From positions 62,001 through 126,000 of the forward strand of contig JABFGI010000008.1 in assembly GCA_013112535.1 (NCBI GenBank): a stretch of DNA of 64,000 bases. Direction: 5' to 3'. Positions 37,020-45,927 of this stretch are shown here, piece after piece. The stretch's first letter is position 1, and each line of letters begins with the position of its first letter. The stretch is from Pseudomonadota bacterium. GTDB taxonomy: Bacteria > Pseudomonadota > Gammaproteobacteria > Eutrophobiales > Eutrophobiaceae. The notes beneath the pieces were generated by a model. The model saw only the letters and a list, made by a program, of their open reading frames with translations, ran no database searches and had not been told where the DNA came from. Made by a program: the position numbers and the translations under genes.

Positions 37020-38315
37020 TTATAGATTGGAAATTAATGCATCAGCAAACTCGCTGCATTTAATCTCTGTTGCACCGTCCATTAAGCGGGCAAAATCATA
37101 AGTAACCGTTTTATTGGCAATAGTCTTATCCATTGATTGGATAACCATATCGGCCGCTTCGGTCCAACCCAGATAGCGCAGCATCATTTCACCTGAAAGT
37201 AACAATGACCCAGGATTAACTTTATCCAGATCTGCATATTTTGGTGCAGTACCGTGTGTTGCTTCAAAGATCGCATGTCCGGTGTCGTAATTTATATTGC
37301 CACCAGGGGCAATACCAATGCCACCAACTTGAGCAGCCAGTGCATCAGAAAGATAGTCACCATTCAGGTTCATGGTCGCAATAACATCAAATTCGCCGGG
37401 ACGGGTTAAGACTTGTTGTAAGGTAATATCTGCAATCGCATCTTTGACTAAAATCTTTCCGTCTTTTTCAGCTTGGGCCATTTCATCCTGTGCAGCTTCT
37501 GTTCCCTTTTGAGCGCGAGTCCTCTCCCAGATGTCCCAGCTATAGGTTTCATTTTTAAATTCTGTTTCTGCGAGTTCATAACCCCAGTTACGAAATGCAC
37601 CTTCGGTATATTTCATAATATTACCCTTGTGAACAAAGGTAATACTTTTACGGTCATTATCAATGGCATATTTGATAGCAGCACGTACCAGTCGCTGTGT
37701 GCCTTCTTGAGAAATAGGTTTAATACCTATGCCTGACGTTTTCGGAAAACGAATTTTTTGGTGATGATTCGGAAAAGCTTCTTTAAAAAGTTCGAGAAAT
37801 TTTTTGTTATCTTCAGTCCCTTCTTCAAACTCAATACCGGCATAAATATCTTCTGTATTTTCTCGAAAGATAACCATGTCAATTAATTCCGGTTGTTTTA
37901 CCGGTGATGGAACCCCTTTAAACCATCGGACGGGTCTTAAGCAAACATACAAATCCAGAATTTGACGTAATGCAACGTTTAGCGAACGAATACCACCACC
38001 AATCGGTGTCGTTAAAGGACCTTTAATGGAAACAAGAAATTCCCGACAGGTATCAATGGTTTCATCAGGCAGCCAACTTCCTGTTAATTTATTGGCTTTT
38101 TCGCCAGCATAAACTTCAAGCCATTTTATTTCTTTTTTCCCACCATAGGCTTTCTCAACTGCGGCATCTAGAACTCGATGCGATGCTTGCCATACGTCTG
38201 GACCAATCCCGTCACCTTCTATATAGGGAATAACCGGTGTATCTGGAACTTTCAGTTGTCCATTTCTGATTGAGATTTTTCTGCCACCAACAGGTGCTTT
38301 TTTTGAATTTGCCAA
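37020..38315 (-). CDS. icd: NADP-dependent isocitrate dehydrogenase
   Basis: A 431-residue homodimeric TCA-cycle enzyme converting isocitrate to 2-oxoglutarate. It has [14 protein letters not shown] near the N terminus and [17 protein letters not shown] (about 101-117), which includes the Ser that AceK phosphorylates in E. coli Icd. The metal-binding Asp residues follow in [18 protein letters not shown]. The start is TTG 38315, preceded by AAGGAG. It forms an operon with aceK. Confidence 0.97.
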   Translation of the reverse strand: MANSKKAPVGGRKISIRNGQLKVPDTPVIPYIEGDGIGPDVWQASHRVLDAAVEKAYGGKKEIKWLEVYAGEKANKLTGSWLPDETIDTCREFLVSIKGPLTTPIGGGIRSLNVALRQILDLYVCLRPVRWFKGVPSPVKQPELIDMVIFRENTEDIYAGIEFEEGTEDNKKFLELFKEAFPNHHQKIRFPKTSGIGIKPISQEGTQRLVRAAIKYAIDNDRKSITFVHKGNIMKYTEGAFRNWGYELAETEFKNETYSWDIWERTRAQKGTEAAQDEMAQAEKDGKILVKDAIADITLQQVLTRPGEFDVIATMNLNGDYLSDALAAQVGGIGIAPGGNINYDTGHAIFEATHGTAPKYADLDKVNPGSLLLSGEMMLRYLGWTEAADMVIQSMDKTIANKTVTYDFARLMDGATEIKCSEFADALISNL

Positions 38316-38410
38316 ACGTAATCTCCTTCTAACCTATTTTTAGAAATTTATGACTCATACACGCGTAAGTTTAGTCGTTAAATCATATAGTAGAAAGTCA
38401 CTTTAACTAA

Positions 38411-38439
38411 TTGACATACGTCAATATATTCTCTATTTT
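38411..38439 (+). promoter_or_regulatory. Promoter upstream of the metZ riboswitch
   Basis: TTGACA (38411-38416), a 17-bp spacer and TATTTT (38434-38439). The start would fall about 10 bp before the riboswitch at 38449. This fits a regulated 5' leader of about 130 nt. Confidence 0.6.
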
Positions 38440-38448
38440 CTCAATTTA

Positions 38449-38506
38449 GTGATGCGCCGATTTGAAATCAGCTTGCGGGCGCACAAAAAATACCGCTAAA
38501 GAGACA
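38449..38506 (+). ncRNA. SAM-II riboswitch (metZ leader)
   Basis: The segment shows the conserved pieces of the SAM-II (SAM-alpha) aptamer in the right order: a P1 strand GCGCC (38454-38458), loop GATTTG, the CTTGC block, the P1 partner GGCGC (38478-38482), an A-rich linker and CGCTAAAGAG (38494-38503), which forms the pseudoknot. It lies 70 bp before metZ, a methionine-synthesis gene, as in classical SAM-II leaders of alphaproteobacterial metA/metZ. The ribosome-binding site AGGAGA is further downstream, so control may be by a linking structure or by termination. Confidence 0.85.
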
Positions 38507-38576
38507 ACCTGCTTTAATCTCATCATCTACTCAGGCTGACTCTTAAAAAAATTACACTATATTTAGGAGATAGTTC

Positions 38577-39761
38577 ATGTCTGATAAACAGAATTTGGGT
38601 ACCAATACCTTAGCGATACGTGCTGGCCAGCTTAGAACGCATGAGGGTGAGAATAGCGAACCGATTTTTGCCACTTCCAGCTTTGTTTTCAAAAATGCTG
38701 AAGAAGCAGCTGCGAGATTTAGTGGTGATGCGCCCGGCAATATTTATTCAAGATTTACCAACCCCACGGTAAGGACATTTGAGCAACGTTTAGCGGCAAT
38801 GGAAGGGGGAGAACGCTGTATTGCCACTTCTTCAGGCATGAGCGCAATATTGACGACGTGTCTTGGCTTATTGAAAGCTGGCGATCATCTGGTTTCATCC
38901 CGATCTATTTTTGGCACCACCGTTGGTCTTTTTGACAATGTACTGCCTAAATTCGGTATAGAAACGACGTTTGTCGATTTAATCGATTATGACGAATGGG
39001 AAAAAGCGATAACGCCGGCAACACGATTGCTGTTTCTGGAAACGCCTTCTAATCCATTGACCGAAATCGCTGATATTAGACGTTTAGCTGAAATCGCACA
39101 TAAACACGACTGTCTTTTAGTCGTCGATAATTGTTTATGCACACCGATATTACAAAAACCGATTGAGTACGGAGCGGATATCGTAATCCATTCCGCAACA
39201 AAATACCTGGATGGCCAGGGACGTTGTGTTGGAGGTGCGATAATTGGTAGTGATGACTTACTAAAAGAAGATGTTTTTGGTTTCTTACGTACTGCAGGCC
39301 CAACAATGAGCCCGTTTAATGCCTGGGTTTTCCTAAAAGGCCTGGAAACTTTAAATGTCCGTATGAAGGCACATGGCGAAAATGCCTTGTTATTGGCGCA
39401 ATGGTTAGACGATCATGAGAAAGTCGAGAAGGTCTATTATCCCGGTTTGCAGTCACATCCACAGCATGAGCTTGCCAAAACACAGCAAAACGGGTTTGGT
39501 GGCCTGGTTAGCTTTGAAGTCCAGGGTGGTCAAAAAGAAGCATGGCATATTATTGATTCTACAGAGTTATTTTCAATAACAGCAAATCTGGGCGACACCA
39601 AAAGTACGATCACTCATCCTGCTACAACAACGCATCATCGTCTGACTGATGAGCAGCGTGAAGAGGCAGGAATAAAACAGGAAATGATTCGACTTTCGGT
39701 TGGTTTGGAAGATACTGATGATTTGATTCGCGATTTAGAGCGTGGCCTTGCCAGGATTTGA
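38577..39761 (+). CDS. metZ: O-succinylhomoserine sulfhydrylase
   Basis: A 394-residue PLP enzyme of the Cys/Met metabolism family. It makes homocysteine from O-succinylhomoserine and sulfide in methionine synthesis. The PLP lysine lies in HSATKYLDGQGR (about 203-214); other conserved parts are YSRFTNPTVRTFE and ETPSNPLTEIAD. The family also includes cystathionine synthases; sequence type and the SAM-II leader favour MetZ. AGGAGA precedes the start. A bidirectional terminator follows. Confidence 0.93.
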   Translation: MSDKQNLGTNTLAIRAGQLRTHEGENSEPIFATSSFVFKNAEEAAARFSGDAPGNIYSRFTNPTVRTFEQRLAAMEGGERCIATSSGMSAILTTCLGLLKAGDHLVSSRSIFGTTVGLFDNVLPKFGIETTFVDLIDYDEWEKAITPATRLLFLETPSNPLTEIADIRRLAEIAHKHDCLLVVDNCLCTPILQKPIEYGADIVIHSATKYLDGQGRCVGGAIIGSDDLLKEDVFGFLRTAGPTMSPFNAWVFLKGLETLNVRMKAHGENALLLAQWLDDHEKVEKVYYPGLQSHPQHELAKTQQNGFGGLVSFEVQGGQKEAWHIIDSTELFSITANLGDTKSTITHPATTTHHRLTDEQREEAGIKQEMIRLSVGLEDTDDLIRDLERGLARI

Positions 39762-39767
39762 GAATAT

Positions 39768-39796
39768 AAAAAAGGGCGGTCAAAACCGCCCTTTTT
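39768..39796. terminator. Bidirectional terminator between metZ and sgaA
   Basis: AAAAAGGGCGGT and ACCGCCCTTTTT form a perfect stem around a CAAA-type loop, with A and T tracts on either side. It serves both converging genes. Confidence 0.92.
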
Positions 39797-39817
39797 AATC
39801 AGTGAAGTGTTTCTGAA

Positions 39818-41041
39818 TTAACCTGCGAAATAGGCTTCCAGATCACCCAGTATTTTACCTTTATCAACTTCAGCACCCATACCGATCATGGCATCAGCAA
39901 ACTTACTGGCAATCTCGGTAATGGATTCCTTGTTGAGAAGATTAAGAATACCAATACGAACTTGTACAGGTTCAGAAAGAGTTGGCCAGATACCGAAGTT
40001 TTGTGCCCGGCAACCACCGACCAGTTCTTTCTCTTTACCAGCCAGATCGCCCGGCAGGTTAAGTACAATCAGGCTGGTCATATTAGACGTAACTTCACAA
40101 CCCATAGCTTCAACAGCCTGGCGTAAGCCAGTGTTGTAGTATTCATAGTCAGCTGCTTTCTTGGCTTTCCCATATTCAAGCATGATACGCAGTGCCTCAT
40201 GAAAGGCCGCTACTGCATAACATGAATGGGTACGATGATAACCTTGCTGTTGACCATCCTTGCCATCAACAACACCCCAGTGACGTGCTTCCAGGATAGG
40301 ATGATGATCATAGGTACGTACACCACGTTTTTTTACCAGCTCAATAGCTTCATCTCTAAAACTGACTGGTGCATAAGTTAGCGGCAGACAGATCACACCT
40401 TTCTGAGGACAAGAAGCCCAGATTTTAACAGCTGGATAATCATCAATGCTGAAATCACTTACACCGAGGCTGGAAACGGCATCGACAATACCCATGACAC
40501 TGTGTTTTTCACAGGCATCATTGAAGCCCTGAATATCATTGATACGACCACTGCCGGTTTCCCAATGCGCCATCATGGCCCACATCGGTTTGTGTTCAGC
40601 CAGTGCCTTTTCCACGATTTCACCAGTCACAGATTCACCATGAGGAACATCAATGACGGTGACACTTGCAGGTTGTGGGTTGAGTGAATCGGCAGCAAGT
40701 TCTTCTGCGGTTGCTGCCTTCATACGAACACCAATGCTATCAATACCACTAAATGTACCGTTGACGAACATAACAACTTTGTCGCCAGGCAAGATCGGGC
40801 TGATGGCACAATCAAGACCACTCCAACCCGTGCCAGCGACACCAAAGGTATGGATATTCCTGGTTCCCCAGGCATCACGTAACATTTCTTTGGCTTCGAC
40901 CATGCCTCTTAATACGTCTGGATGCATGTGGTCAGCAACACCCTGTCTGCTAAAGGCATCCAAAACTCGTGGGTCAGTATTGCCAGGTCCCGGACCGGCT
41001 GCAATTGTTTCTGGAATTACCAGAGTGGGATAAACGCTCAT
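39818..41041 (-). CDS. sgaA: Serine-glyoxylate aminotransferase
   Basis: A 407-residue class V PLP aminotransferase that transfers the amino group of serine to glyoxylate, giving hydroxypyruvate and glycine in the serine cycle. The PLP lysine is in ASCPQKGVICLP (about 203-214); IVDAVSSLGVSDFSIDDY carries the PLP Asp. The start is preceded by a perfect AGGAGG. It is divergent from the mcl-mtkA-mtkB operon across a 588-bp regulatory region. The alternative alanine-glyoxylate activity cannot be excluded. Confidence 0.9.
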   Translation of the reverse strand: MSVYPTLVIPETIAAGPGPGNTDPRVLDAFSRQGVADHMHPDVLRGMVEAKEMLRDAWGTRNIHTFGVAGTGWSGLDCAISPILPGDKVVMFVNGTFSGIDSIGVRMKAATAEELAADSLNPQPASVTVIDVPHGESVTGEIVEKALAEHKPMWAMMAHWETGSGRINDIQGFNDACEKHSVMGIVDAVSSLGVSDFSIDDYPAVKIWASCPQKGVICLPLTYAPVSFRDEAIELVKKRGVRTYDHHPILEARHWGVVDGKDGQQQGYHRTHSCYAVAAFHEALRIMLEYGKAKKAADYEYYNTGLRQAVEAMGCEVTSNMTSLIVLNLPGDLAGKEKELVGGCRAQNFGIWPTLSEPVQVRIGILNLLNKESITEIASKFADAMIGMGAEVDKGKILGDLEAYFAG

Positions 41042-41629
41042 AAATCCTCCTAAAAAAATAGAAATAAAAATAGTAAATAAATAAAAGTTTTCGTGTTGGG
41101 AAGTGAATTTTAAGCGTGACTAATATTAAGTTTTCGCCATATAAATGGATTTTTTATTATTCAACCAGCCACTTTGACCGCGATTATGAACAATTTTTTT
41201 GAACATCACCAGTATGACATTTTAAAATAGATTGAAACTATTGTTCAAAGAAAATCAATAGTGTTGCAATTTGCTATAACATACTGAAATCATTGATATT
41301 AAAGGTTTTTTGAACAATTTATAATTTATCTATAGAATGTCCCGTCCTTGCCTTAGTACAGTTTAAGGCTTTGAGTAGCGTAAATAATCATAAAAATAAT
41401 ACGTGATACTGGTGTAAGAGGCACTATAGAATTACGTAATTATGCTGAATTTTTAGGAAGCGGTTTTAAGTACTTCTACTTCAAAGAACCCGTTCGTTTA
41501 TGGAAACCGAATATGGTTTTCAGTGGTTCGTTGTGTTTAAAACCGAGTCTTCATGTTTTATCAATGCTAATCAAATGGAATTAATATTTTTTTGGCAAAA
41601 AAGATTTTAATTAAAATGGGGAAATTTTT
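41042..41629. promoter_or_regulatory. 588-bp divergent control region of the serine-cycle genes
   Basis: No gene is convincing. Four TGAACA/TGTTCA half-sites lie at 41187, 41200, 41241 (inverted) and 41311, the last followed by ATAATT. A perfect palindrome ATTACGTAAT is at 41431-41440. A long-range stem and an internal hairpin (41461-41545) lie in the mcl leader. An untranslatable open frame without a start codon runs over 41384-41590. The half-site cluster is a candidate LysR-type or other regulator target. Confidence 0.5.
41461..41545 (+). ncRNA. Candidate structured leader RNA upstream of mcl
   Basis: CGGTTTTAA (41461-41469) and TTAAAACCG (41537-41545) are perfect 9-bp complements. Inside, GAACC (41486-41490) can pair with GGTTC (41525-41529), and GGAAACC (about 41502-41508) with GGTTTTC (about 41515-41521) around a 6-nt loop. 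The resulting three-tier stem lies 85 bp upstream of the mcl start. It matches no riboswitch class that I recognise and could be chance in AT-rich DNA. Confidence 0.35.
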
Positions 41630-42577
41630 ATGAGTTTTACAGTATATGAACAAGCCACACCACGTTTGCAACGAAGTGAATTAGCTGTACCAGGTTCAAA
41701 CCCTGGCATGTTTGAAAAGGCAGCCAAGAGTGATGCAGACTACGTTTTTCTCGATTGTGAAGATGCAGTCGTTCCTGATGATAAAGAACAAGCCCGAAAA
41801 AATATCATTGAAGCTTTGAATGATATTGATTGGGGTAGCAAAACAATGTCAGTTCGAATCAATGGACTGGACACACATTACATGTACCGTGACGTTGTCG
41901 ATATTCTTGAACAAGCCGGTAATAATCTTGATACCATTTTGATTCCTAAAGTGGGTACGCCTGAAGATGTTTACGCTATCGACATGATGGTGACACAAAT
42001 TGAAACAGCAATGGGTTTAAAGAAAAAAATTGGACTTGAATGTTTGATTGAAACGGCACTGGGTGGCGCAAATGTGTTTACCATTGCGCAAGCTAGCCCA
42101 CGTCTTGAAGCATTTCACTTTGGTGTTGCTGATTATGCAGCGAGTTTGCGATCACGTACGACTGTGATTGGTGGTTTAAACCCGGATTATGCTTGTAAGG
42201 GTGTTGAAATTGATCAATGGCATGCTGCTCAAGTACAAATGCTAACAGCATGTCGTGCCTATGGCTTACGTGCAATTGATGGTCCTTTTGGTGATTTCAG
42301 TGATCCTGATGCATACCGCGAAGCAGCGCGTCGTGTTGCCGCGTTAGGTTATGAAGGTAAATGGGCAATACACCCATCTCAAATCGAATTAGCAAATGAA
42401 GTTATGTCACCGCCTGATGCTGAAGTAACCCGTGCACGTCGTGTACTGGAAGCGTTGGATGAAGCTGCAAAAGCAGGTAAAGGTGCGGCTCAATTGGATG
42501 GCAAGATGATCGATATAGCGTCAGAAAAAATGGCGCGTAATGTTATCGCTCAAGCTGATCAAATTGCAGCAAAATAA
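41630..42577 (+). CDS. mcl: L-malyl-CoA lyase
   Basis: A 315-residue HpcH/HpaI-CitE family enzyme that splits malyl-CoA into acetyl-CoA and glyoxylate. It has an N-terminal SELAVPGSNPGMFEKA, the acidic DCEDAVVPDDK (about 47-57) and the metal-binding GLECLIETALGGANV (about 133-147). The C-terminal lid is present. First gene of mcl-mtkA-mtkB; GGGG precedes the start. beta-Methylmalyl-CoA may be a second substrate. Confidence 0.93.
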   Translation: MSFTVYEQATPRLQRSELAVPGSNPGMFEKAAKSDADYVFLDCEDAVVPDDKEQARKNIIEALNDIDWGSKTMSVRINGLDTHYMYRDVVDILEQAGNNLDTILIPKVGTPEDVYAIDMMVTQIETAMGLKKKIGLECLIETALGGANVFTIAQASPRLEAFHFGVADYAASLRSRTTVIGGLNPDYACKGVEIDQWHAAQVQMLTACRAYGLRAIDGPFGDFSDPDAYREAARRVAALGYEGKWAIHPSQIELANEVMSPPDAEVTRARRVLEALDEAAKAGKGAAQLDGKMIDIASEKMARNVIAQADQIAAK

Positions 42578-42613
42578 AGAATCAATAACTTAAAGTAAAG
42601 GAGGGTGTGAACT

Positions 42614-43789
42614 GTGGACATCCATGAATATCAAGCAAAGGAGATTCTCTCCGACTATGGCGTACCAATTGGTGCGGGTGGTTTGGCATATAGCCCTGAA
42701 CAGGCTGCTTACCGTGCAACGGAAATCGGTGGCGAAGTATGGGTTGTTAAAGCCCAGATTCATTCCGGTGCCCGAGGTAAGGCCGGTGGTATTAAAGTTT
42801 GTAAATCTGAAAATGAAGTTGCAGCAGCTGCAAACGAACTACTCGGTAAAAAACTGGTAACACATCAAACCGGTGAACAAGGCAAAGTTTGCCATCGTTT
42901 ATACATCGAAGCAGGTTGTAACATTGATCGTGAAATCTATCTTGCATTTGTACTTGATCGTGCAAATGAAAGTGTCACAGTTGTCGCTTCTGCTGAAGGT
43001 GGTATGGAAATCGAACAGCTTGCGGTTGAAAAACCGGAATCGATCATCAAGATTGCAGTAGAACCCGCAGTCGGTATGCAACCTTTCCAGGCGCGTGAAA
43101 TTGCGTTTGCATTAGGGCTGGATAAAGCACAAATCAACCAGGCCGTAACAACCTTTCTCGGTTGTTACCGTGCCATGCGTGATTTGGATGCGAACATGGT
43201 TGAAATCAATCCATTAGTTGTAACCAAAGAAGGTAATATCCTCGCAGTAGATGCGAAGATGGGTTTTGATGACAACGCATTATTCCGTCATAGTAATATT
43301 TCAGAATTGCGTGACAAGTCACAGGAAGATGCGCGTGAAATGCGTGCAGCGGATCGTGGTTTGAGTTACGTCGGTCTGGACGGCAACATTGGTTGTATTA
43401 TTAATGGTGCCGGTTTGGCAATGGCAAGTATGGATATGATCATGCATGCCGGTGGCGAGCCTGCTAACTTCCTCGATATCGGTGGTGGTGCATCACCTGA
43501 GCGTACAACCAAAGCATTTAACCTTGTTCTGTCTGATGACAATGTTGAATGTATTCTGGTGAATATCTTTGCCGGTATTAACCGATGTGACTGGATTGCT
43601 GAAGGTGTTGTGCAAGCCGTTAAATCGATTGATTTAAAAGTGCCATTAGTTTGTCGACTATCAGGTACCAATGTTGAAGAAGGTCGTAAGATTCTTAAAG
43701 ACAGTGGCCTGCCAATCATTATGGCTGATACTTTACAGGAAGCTGCTGATAAAGCTGTTGCTGCCTGGAAAGAACATACCGGTAAGTAA
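42614..43789 (+). CDS. mtkA: Malate-CoA ligase (malate thiokinase) beta subunit
   Basis: A 391-residue ATP-grasp subunit related to SucC. It opens [17 protein letters not shown] and has [15 protein letters not shown] and [15 protein letters not shown]. With MtkB it makes malyl-CoA from malate, CoA and ATP. The start is GTG 42614 with AGGAGG upstream. Distinguished from succinyl-CoA synthetase by its position between mcl and mtkB; substrate by context. Confidence 0.92.
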   Translation: MDIHEYQAKEILSDYGVPIGAGGLAYSPEQAAYRATEIGGEVWVVKAQIHSGARGKAGGIKVCKSENEVAAAANELLGKKLVTHQTGEQGKVCHRLYIEAGCNIDREIYLAFVLDRANESVTVVASAEGGMEIEQLAVEKPESIIKIAVEPAVGMQPFQAREIAFALGLDKAQINQAVTTFLGCYRAMRDLDANMVEINPLVVTKEGNILAVDAKMGFDDNALFRHSNISELRDKSQEDAREMRAADRGLSYVGLDGNIGCIINGAGLAMASMDMIMHAGGEPANFLDIGGGASPERTTKAFNLVLSDDNVECILVNIFAGINRCDWIAEGVVQAVKSIDLKVPLVCRLSGTNVEEGRKILKDSGLPIIMADTLQEAADKAVAAWKEHTGK

Positions 43790-43800
43790 GGGGAAATAAA

Positions 43801-44691
43801 ATGGCAATTCATTTAACAGAAAATACAAAAGTCCTTGTTCAAGGCTTTACCGGTCAGATTGGAACTTTCCACGCGACCGATATGATTAAATACGGTACTA
43901 ATATTGTAGGTGGCGTTACGCCAGGTAAAGGTGGCACGAAGCATCTTGATAAACCGGTATTCAACACGATGAAAGAAGCAGTTGAAGCAACGGGTGCGGA
44001 TGCGAGTATAATTTTCGTACCACCACCATTTGCAGCAGACAGTATTATGGAAGCCGCAGATGCAGGCATTCATTTTTGTGTCGCAATTACCGACGGTATT
44101 CCTTCACAAGATATGATCCGCGTTAAACGTTACATGCGTCGTTACAAGAAAGAAGATCGTATGATTCTAACGGGTCCAAACTGCGCCGGTTCAATCAGTC
44201 CGGGTAAATGTATGATGGGTATTATGCCGGGTCATATTTATATGCCGGGTAATGTCGGTGTTGTCGGTCGTTCTGGTACCTTAGGTTACGAAGCGGCATC
44301 ACAAATGAAAGAAGTTGGCATTGGTATTTCTTCCAGTATTGGTATTGGCGGTGATCCTATCAACGGTAGTTCATTTAAAGATCATTTAGCCGCTTTTGAA
44401 GAAGATCCTGAAACCAAAGCCATCATTATCATTGGCGAAATTGGTGGACCACAGGAAGTAGAAGCCGCAATGTGGGCAAAAGAAAATATGTCCAAGCCAG
44501 TTATTGGTTACATTGCTGGTCTGACCGCTCCTAAAGGCCGTCGTATGGGTCATGCGGGTGCGATTATTTCTGCTGTTGGCGAAAGTGCTGCAGAAAAAGT
44601 GGAAATACTAACTGACTGTGGTGTCAGTGTTGTGCCTAACCCTTCATCATTTGCTCCTGTTGTGCAGGAAGTATTAGCTAATGTTGGTTAA
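43801..44691 (+). CDS. mtkB: Malate-CoA ligase (malate thiokinase) alpha subunit
   Basis: A 296-residue SucD-like subunit. It has a CoA-binding Rossmann domain (VLVQGFTGQIGTFHATDMI), ILTGPNCAGSISPGKCMMGI and the phospho-histidine in GRRMGHAGAIIS (about 246-257). It forms the malate-CoA ligase with the preceding gene. Succinate as substrate is the alternative. A terminator follows. Confidence 0.92.
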   Translation: MAIHLTENTKVLVQGFTGQIGTFHATDMIKYGTNIVGGVTPGKGGTKHLDKPVFNTMKEAVEATGADASIIFVPPPFAADSIMEAADAGIHFCVAITDGIPSQDMIRVKRYMRRYKKEDRMILTGPNCAGSISPGKCMMGIMPGHIYMPGNVGVVGRSGTLGYEAASQMKEVGIGISSSIGIGGDPINGSSFKDHLAAFEEDPETKAIIIIGEIGGPQEVEAAMWAKENMSKPVIGYIAGLTAPKGRRMGHAGAIISAVGESAAEKVEILTDCGVSVVPNPSSFAPVVQEVLANVG

Positions 44692-44746
44692 AAGGGTGTT
44701 TAGACAATAGGAAAAGGCATGTTTAGGCATTAGAAGAAAGAGCCTG

Positions 44747-44784
44747 AAGGGCACTTCATCGAAGATGTTGTGCCCTTTATTCTT
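44747..44784 (+). terminator. Terminator after mtkB
   Basis: AAGGGCAC (44747-44754) pairs with GTGCCCTT (44770-44777), followed by TATTCTTT. It separates mcl-mtkAB from the hprA-ppc operon. Confidence 0.7.
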
Positions 44785-44842
44785 TAATAGTGAAAAATGT
44801 ATACATTTCGCGTTCGATAAAAATAATAAACGCAATCTGGAA

Positions 44843-44871
44843 TTGACAATTAAACCCACCGGTTGTTATAG
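44843..44871 (+). promoter_or_regulatory. Promoter of hprA-ppc
   Basis: TTGACA (44843-44848), 17-bp spacer, TTATAG (44866-44871). Downstream in the leader an imperfect palindrome, CTTAAGCACACC-GCAT-GGTGGTTAAG (about 44899-44924), could be an operator or leader stem. Confidence 0.6.
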
Positions 44872-44952
44872 GCTATTATTACCTAATGGCAATTGTGCCT
44901 TAAGCACACCGCATGGTGGTTAAGTTAAGAAAAATTATATTAGGAGAGTGTT

Positions 44953-45927
44953 GTGAGTAAACCCAAGATACTACTAACCCGTAAATGGCCGGAAGAAGCA
45001 GAATCAAAAGCAAAAGAATTATTTGACGTAACGTTGAATGAAGATGACCACAAAATGTCAGTGGAAGAACTTCAAGACGCCATGAAGAATTATGACGCGG
45101 TATGCCCAACGGTATCTGATTTCCAAATTAATTCAGAAATTTTAAATGTTGAAAATCGTCGTTGTAAATTATTGGCAAACTTCGGTGTCGGCTTTAACAA
45201 CATTGATACCGATGCGGCTAAAGAAGCCGGTGTTGTCGTTACCAATACACCTGAAGTGCTGACTGATTGTACAGCGGATATTGCTATGACCTTATTACTT
45301 ATGGTCTCACGCCGTGCAGCAGAAGGTGAGCGTTTGATAAGAAATAAACAATGGGATGGCTGGTGCCCAACACACTTCCTCGCTTCCAAACCGACCGGTA
45401 AGAAACTCGGTTTTATCGGCTTTGGACGAATTGCTCAAGCCGTAGCGCAAAAGGCGCATTTTGGTTTTGGTATGCAGATTAGTTTTTATGATCCGTACCC
45501 ACCATCTGATGAAGTCATCAAAAAATACAGTGCGACAAAATTTGATACTGTTGAAGAAGTCTTGAAAGATGCTGACTATGTCACCCTGCATTGTCCGGGT
45601 GGTGGTGCGAATACCAATCTGATGAATGCCGAACGTTTTGCTATGATGAAAAACACGGCATTTTTAATTAACACTGCGCGTGGTGATGTGGTTGATGAAC
45701 CAGCATTGGTTCAGGCCTTAAAAGACGGTGCTATTGCCGGCGCAGGTCTGGATGTATTTGCCAAAGAGCCTAATGTAACTGAAGACCTGCTAACAATGGA
45801 TAATGTTGTCATGTTACCGCATCTGGGAAGTGCCACGACTGAAACCCGCGTTGCTATGGGATTACGATCGCTGGGCAATGTTGAACAATTCTTTAATGAT
45901 GAAGAACCGGGAGACCGTGTCGCGTGA
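44953..45927 (+). CDS. hprA: Hydroxypyruvate reductase / glycerate dehydrogenase
   Basis: A 324-residue D-2-hydroxyacid dehydrogenase. It reduces hydroxypyruvate to D-glycerate with NAD(P)H in the serine cycle. The nucleotide-binding motif is GFIGFGRIAQAVAQKA, the catalytic Arg is in LINTARGDVVDE and the catalytic His in MLPHLGSATTETR. The start is GTG with AGGAG upstream. The stop overlaps the ppc start (GTGA). The family is broad; context sets the substrate. Confidence 0.9.
   Translation: MSKPKILLTRKWPEEAESKAKELFDVTLNEDDHKMSVEELQDAMKNYDAVCPTVSDFQINSEILNVENRRCKLLANFGVGFNNIDTDAAKEAGVVVTNTPEVLTDCTADIAMTLLLMVSRRAAEGERLIRNKQWDGWCPTHFLASKPTGKKLGFIGFGRIAQAVAQKAHFGFGMQISFYDPYPPSDEVIKKYSATKFDTVEEVLKDADYVTLHCPGGGANTNLMNAERFAMMKNTAFLINTARGDVVDEPALVQALKDGAIAGAGLDVFAKEPNVTEDLLTMDNVVMLPHLGSATTETRVAMGLRSLGNVEQFFNDEEPGDRVA

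Noticed and set aside
41384..41590. Open frame in the sgaA/mcl intergenic region
   Set aside because: About 69 codons but no start codon in the first two thirds; overlaps the stem structures. Could be a gene remnant, but cannot be supported.
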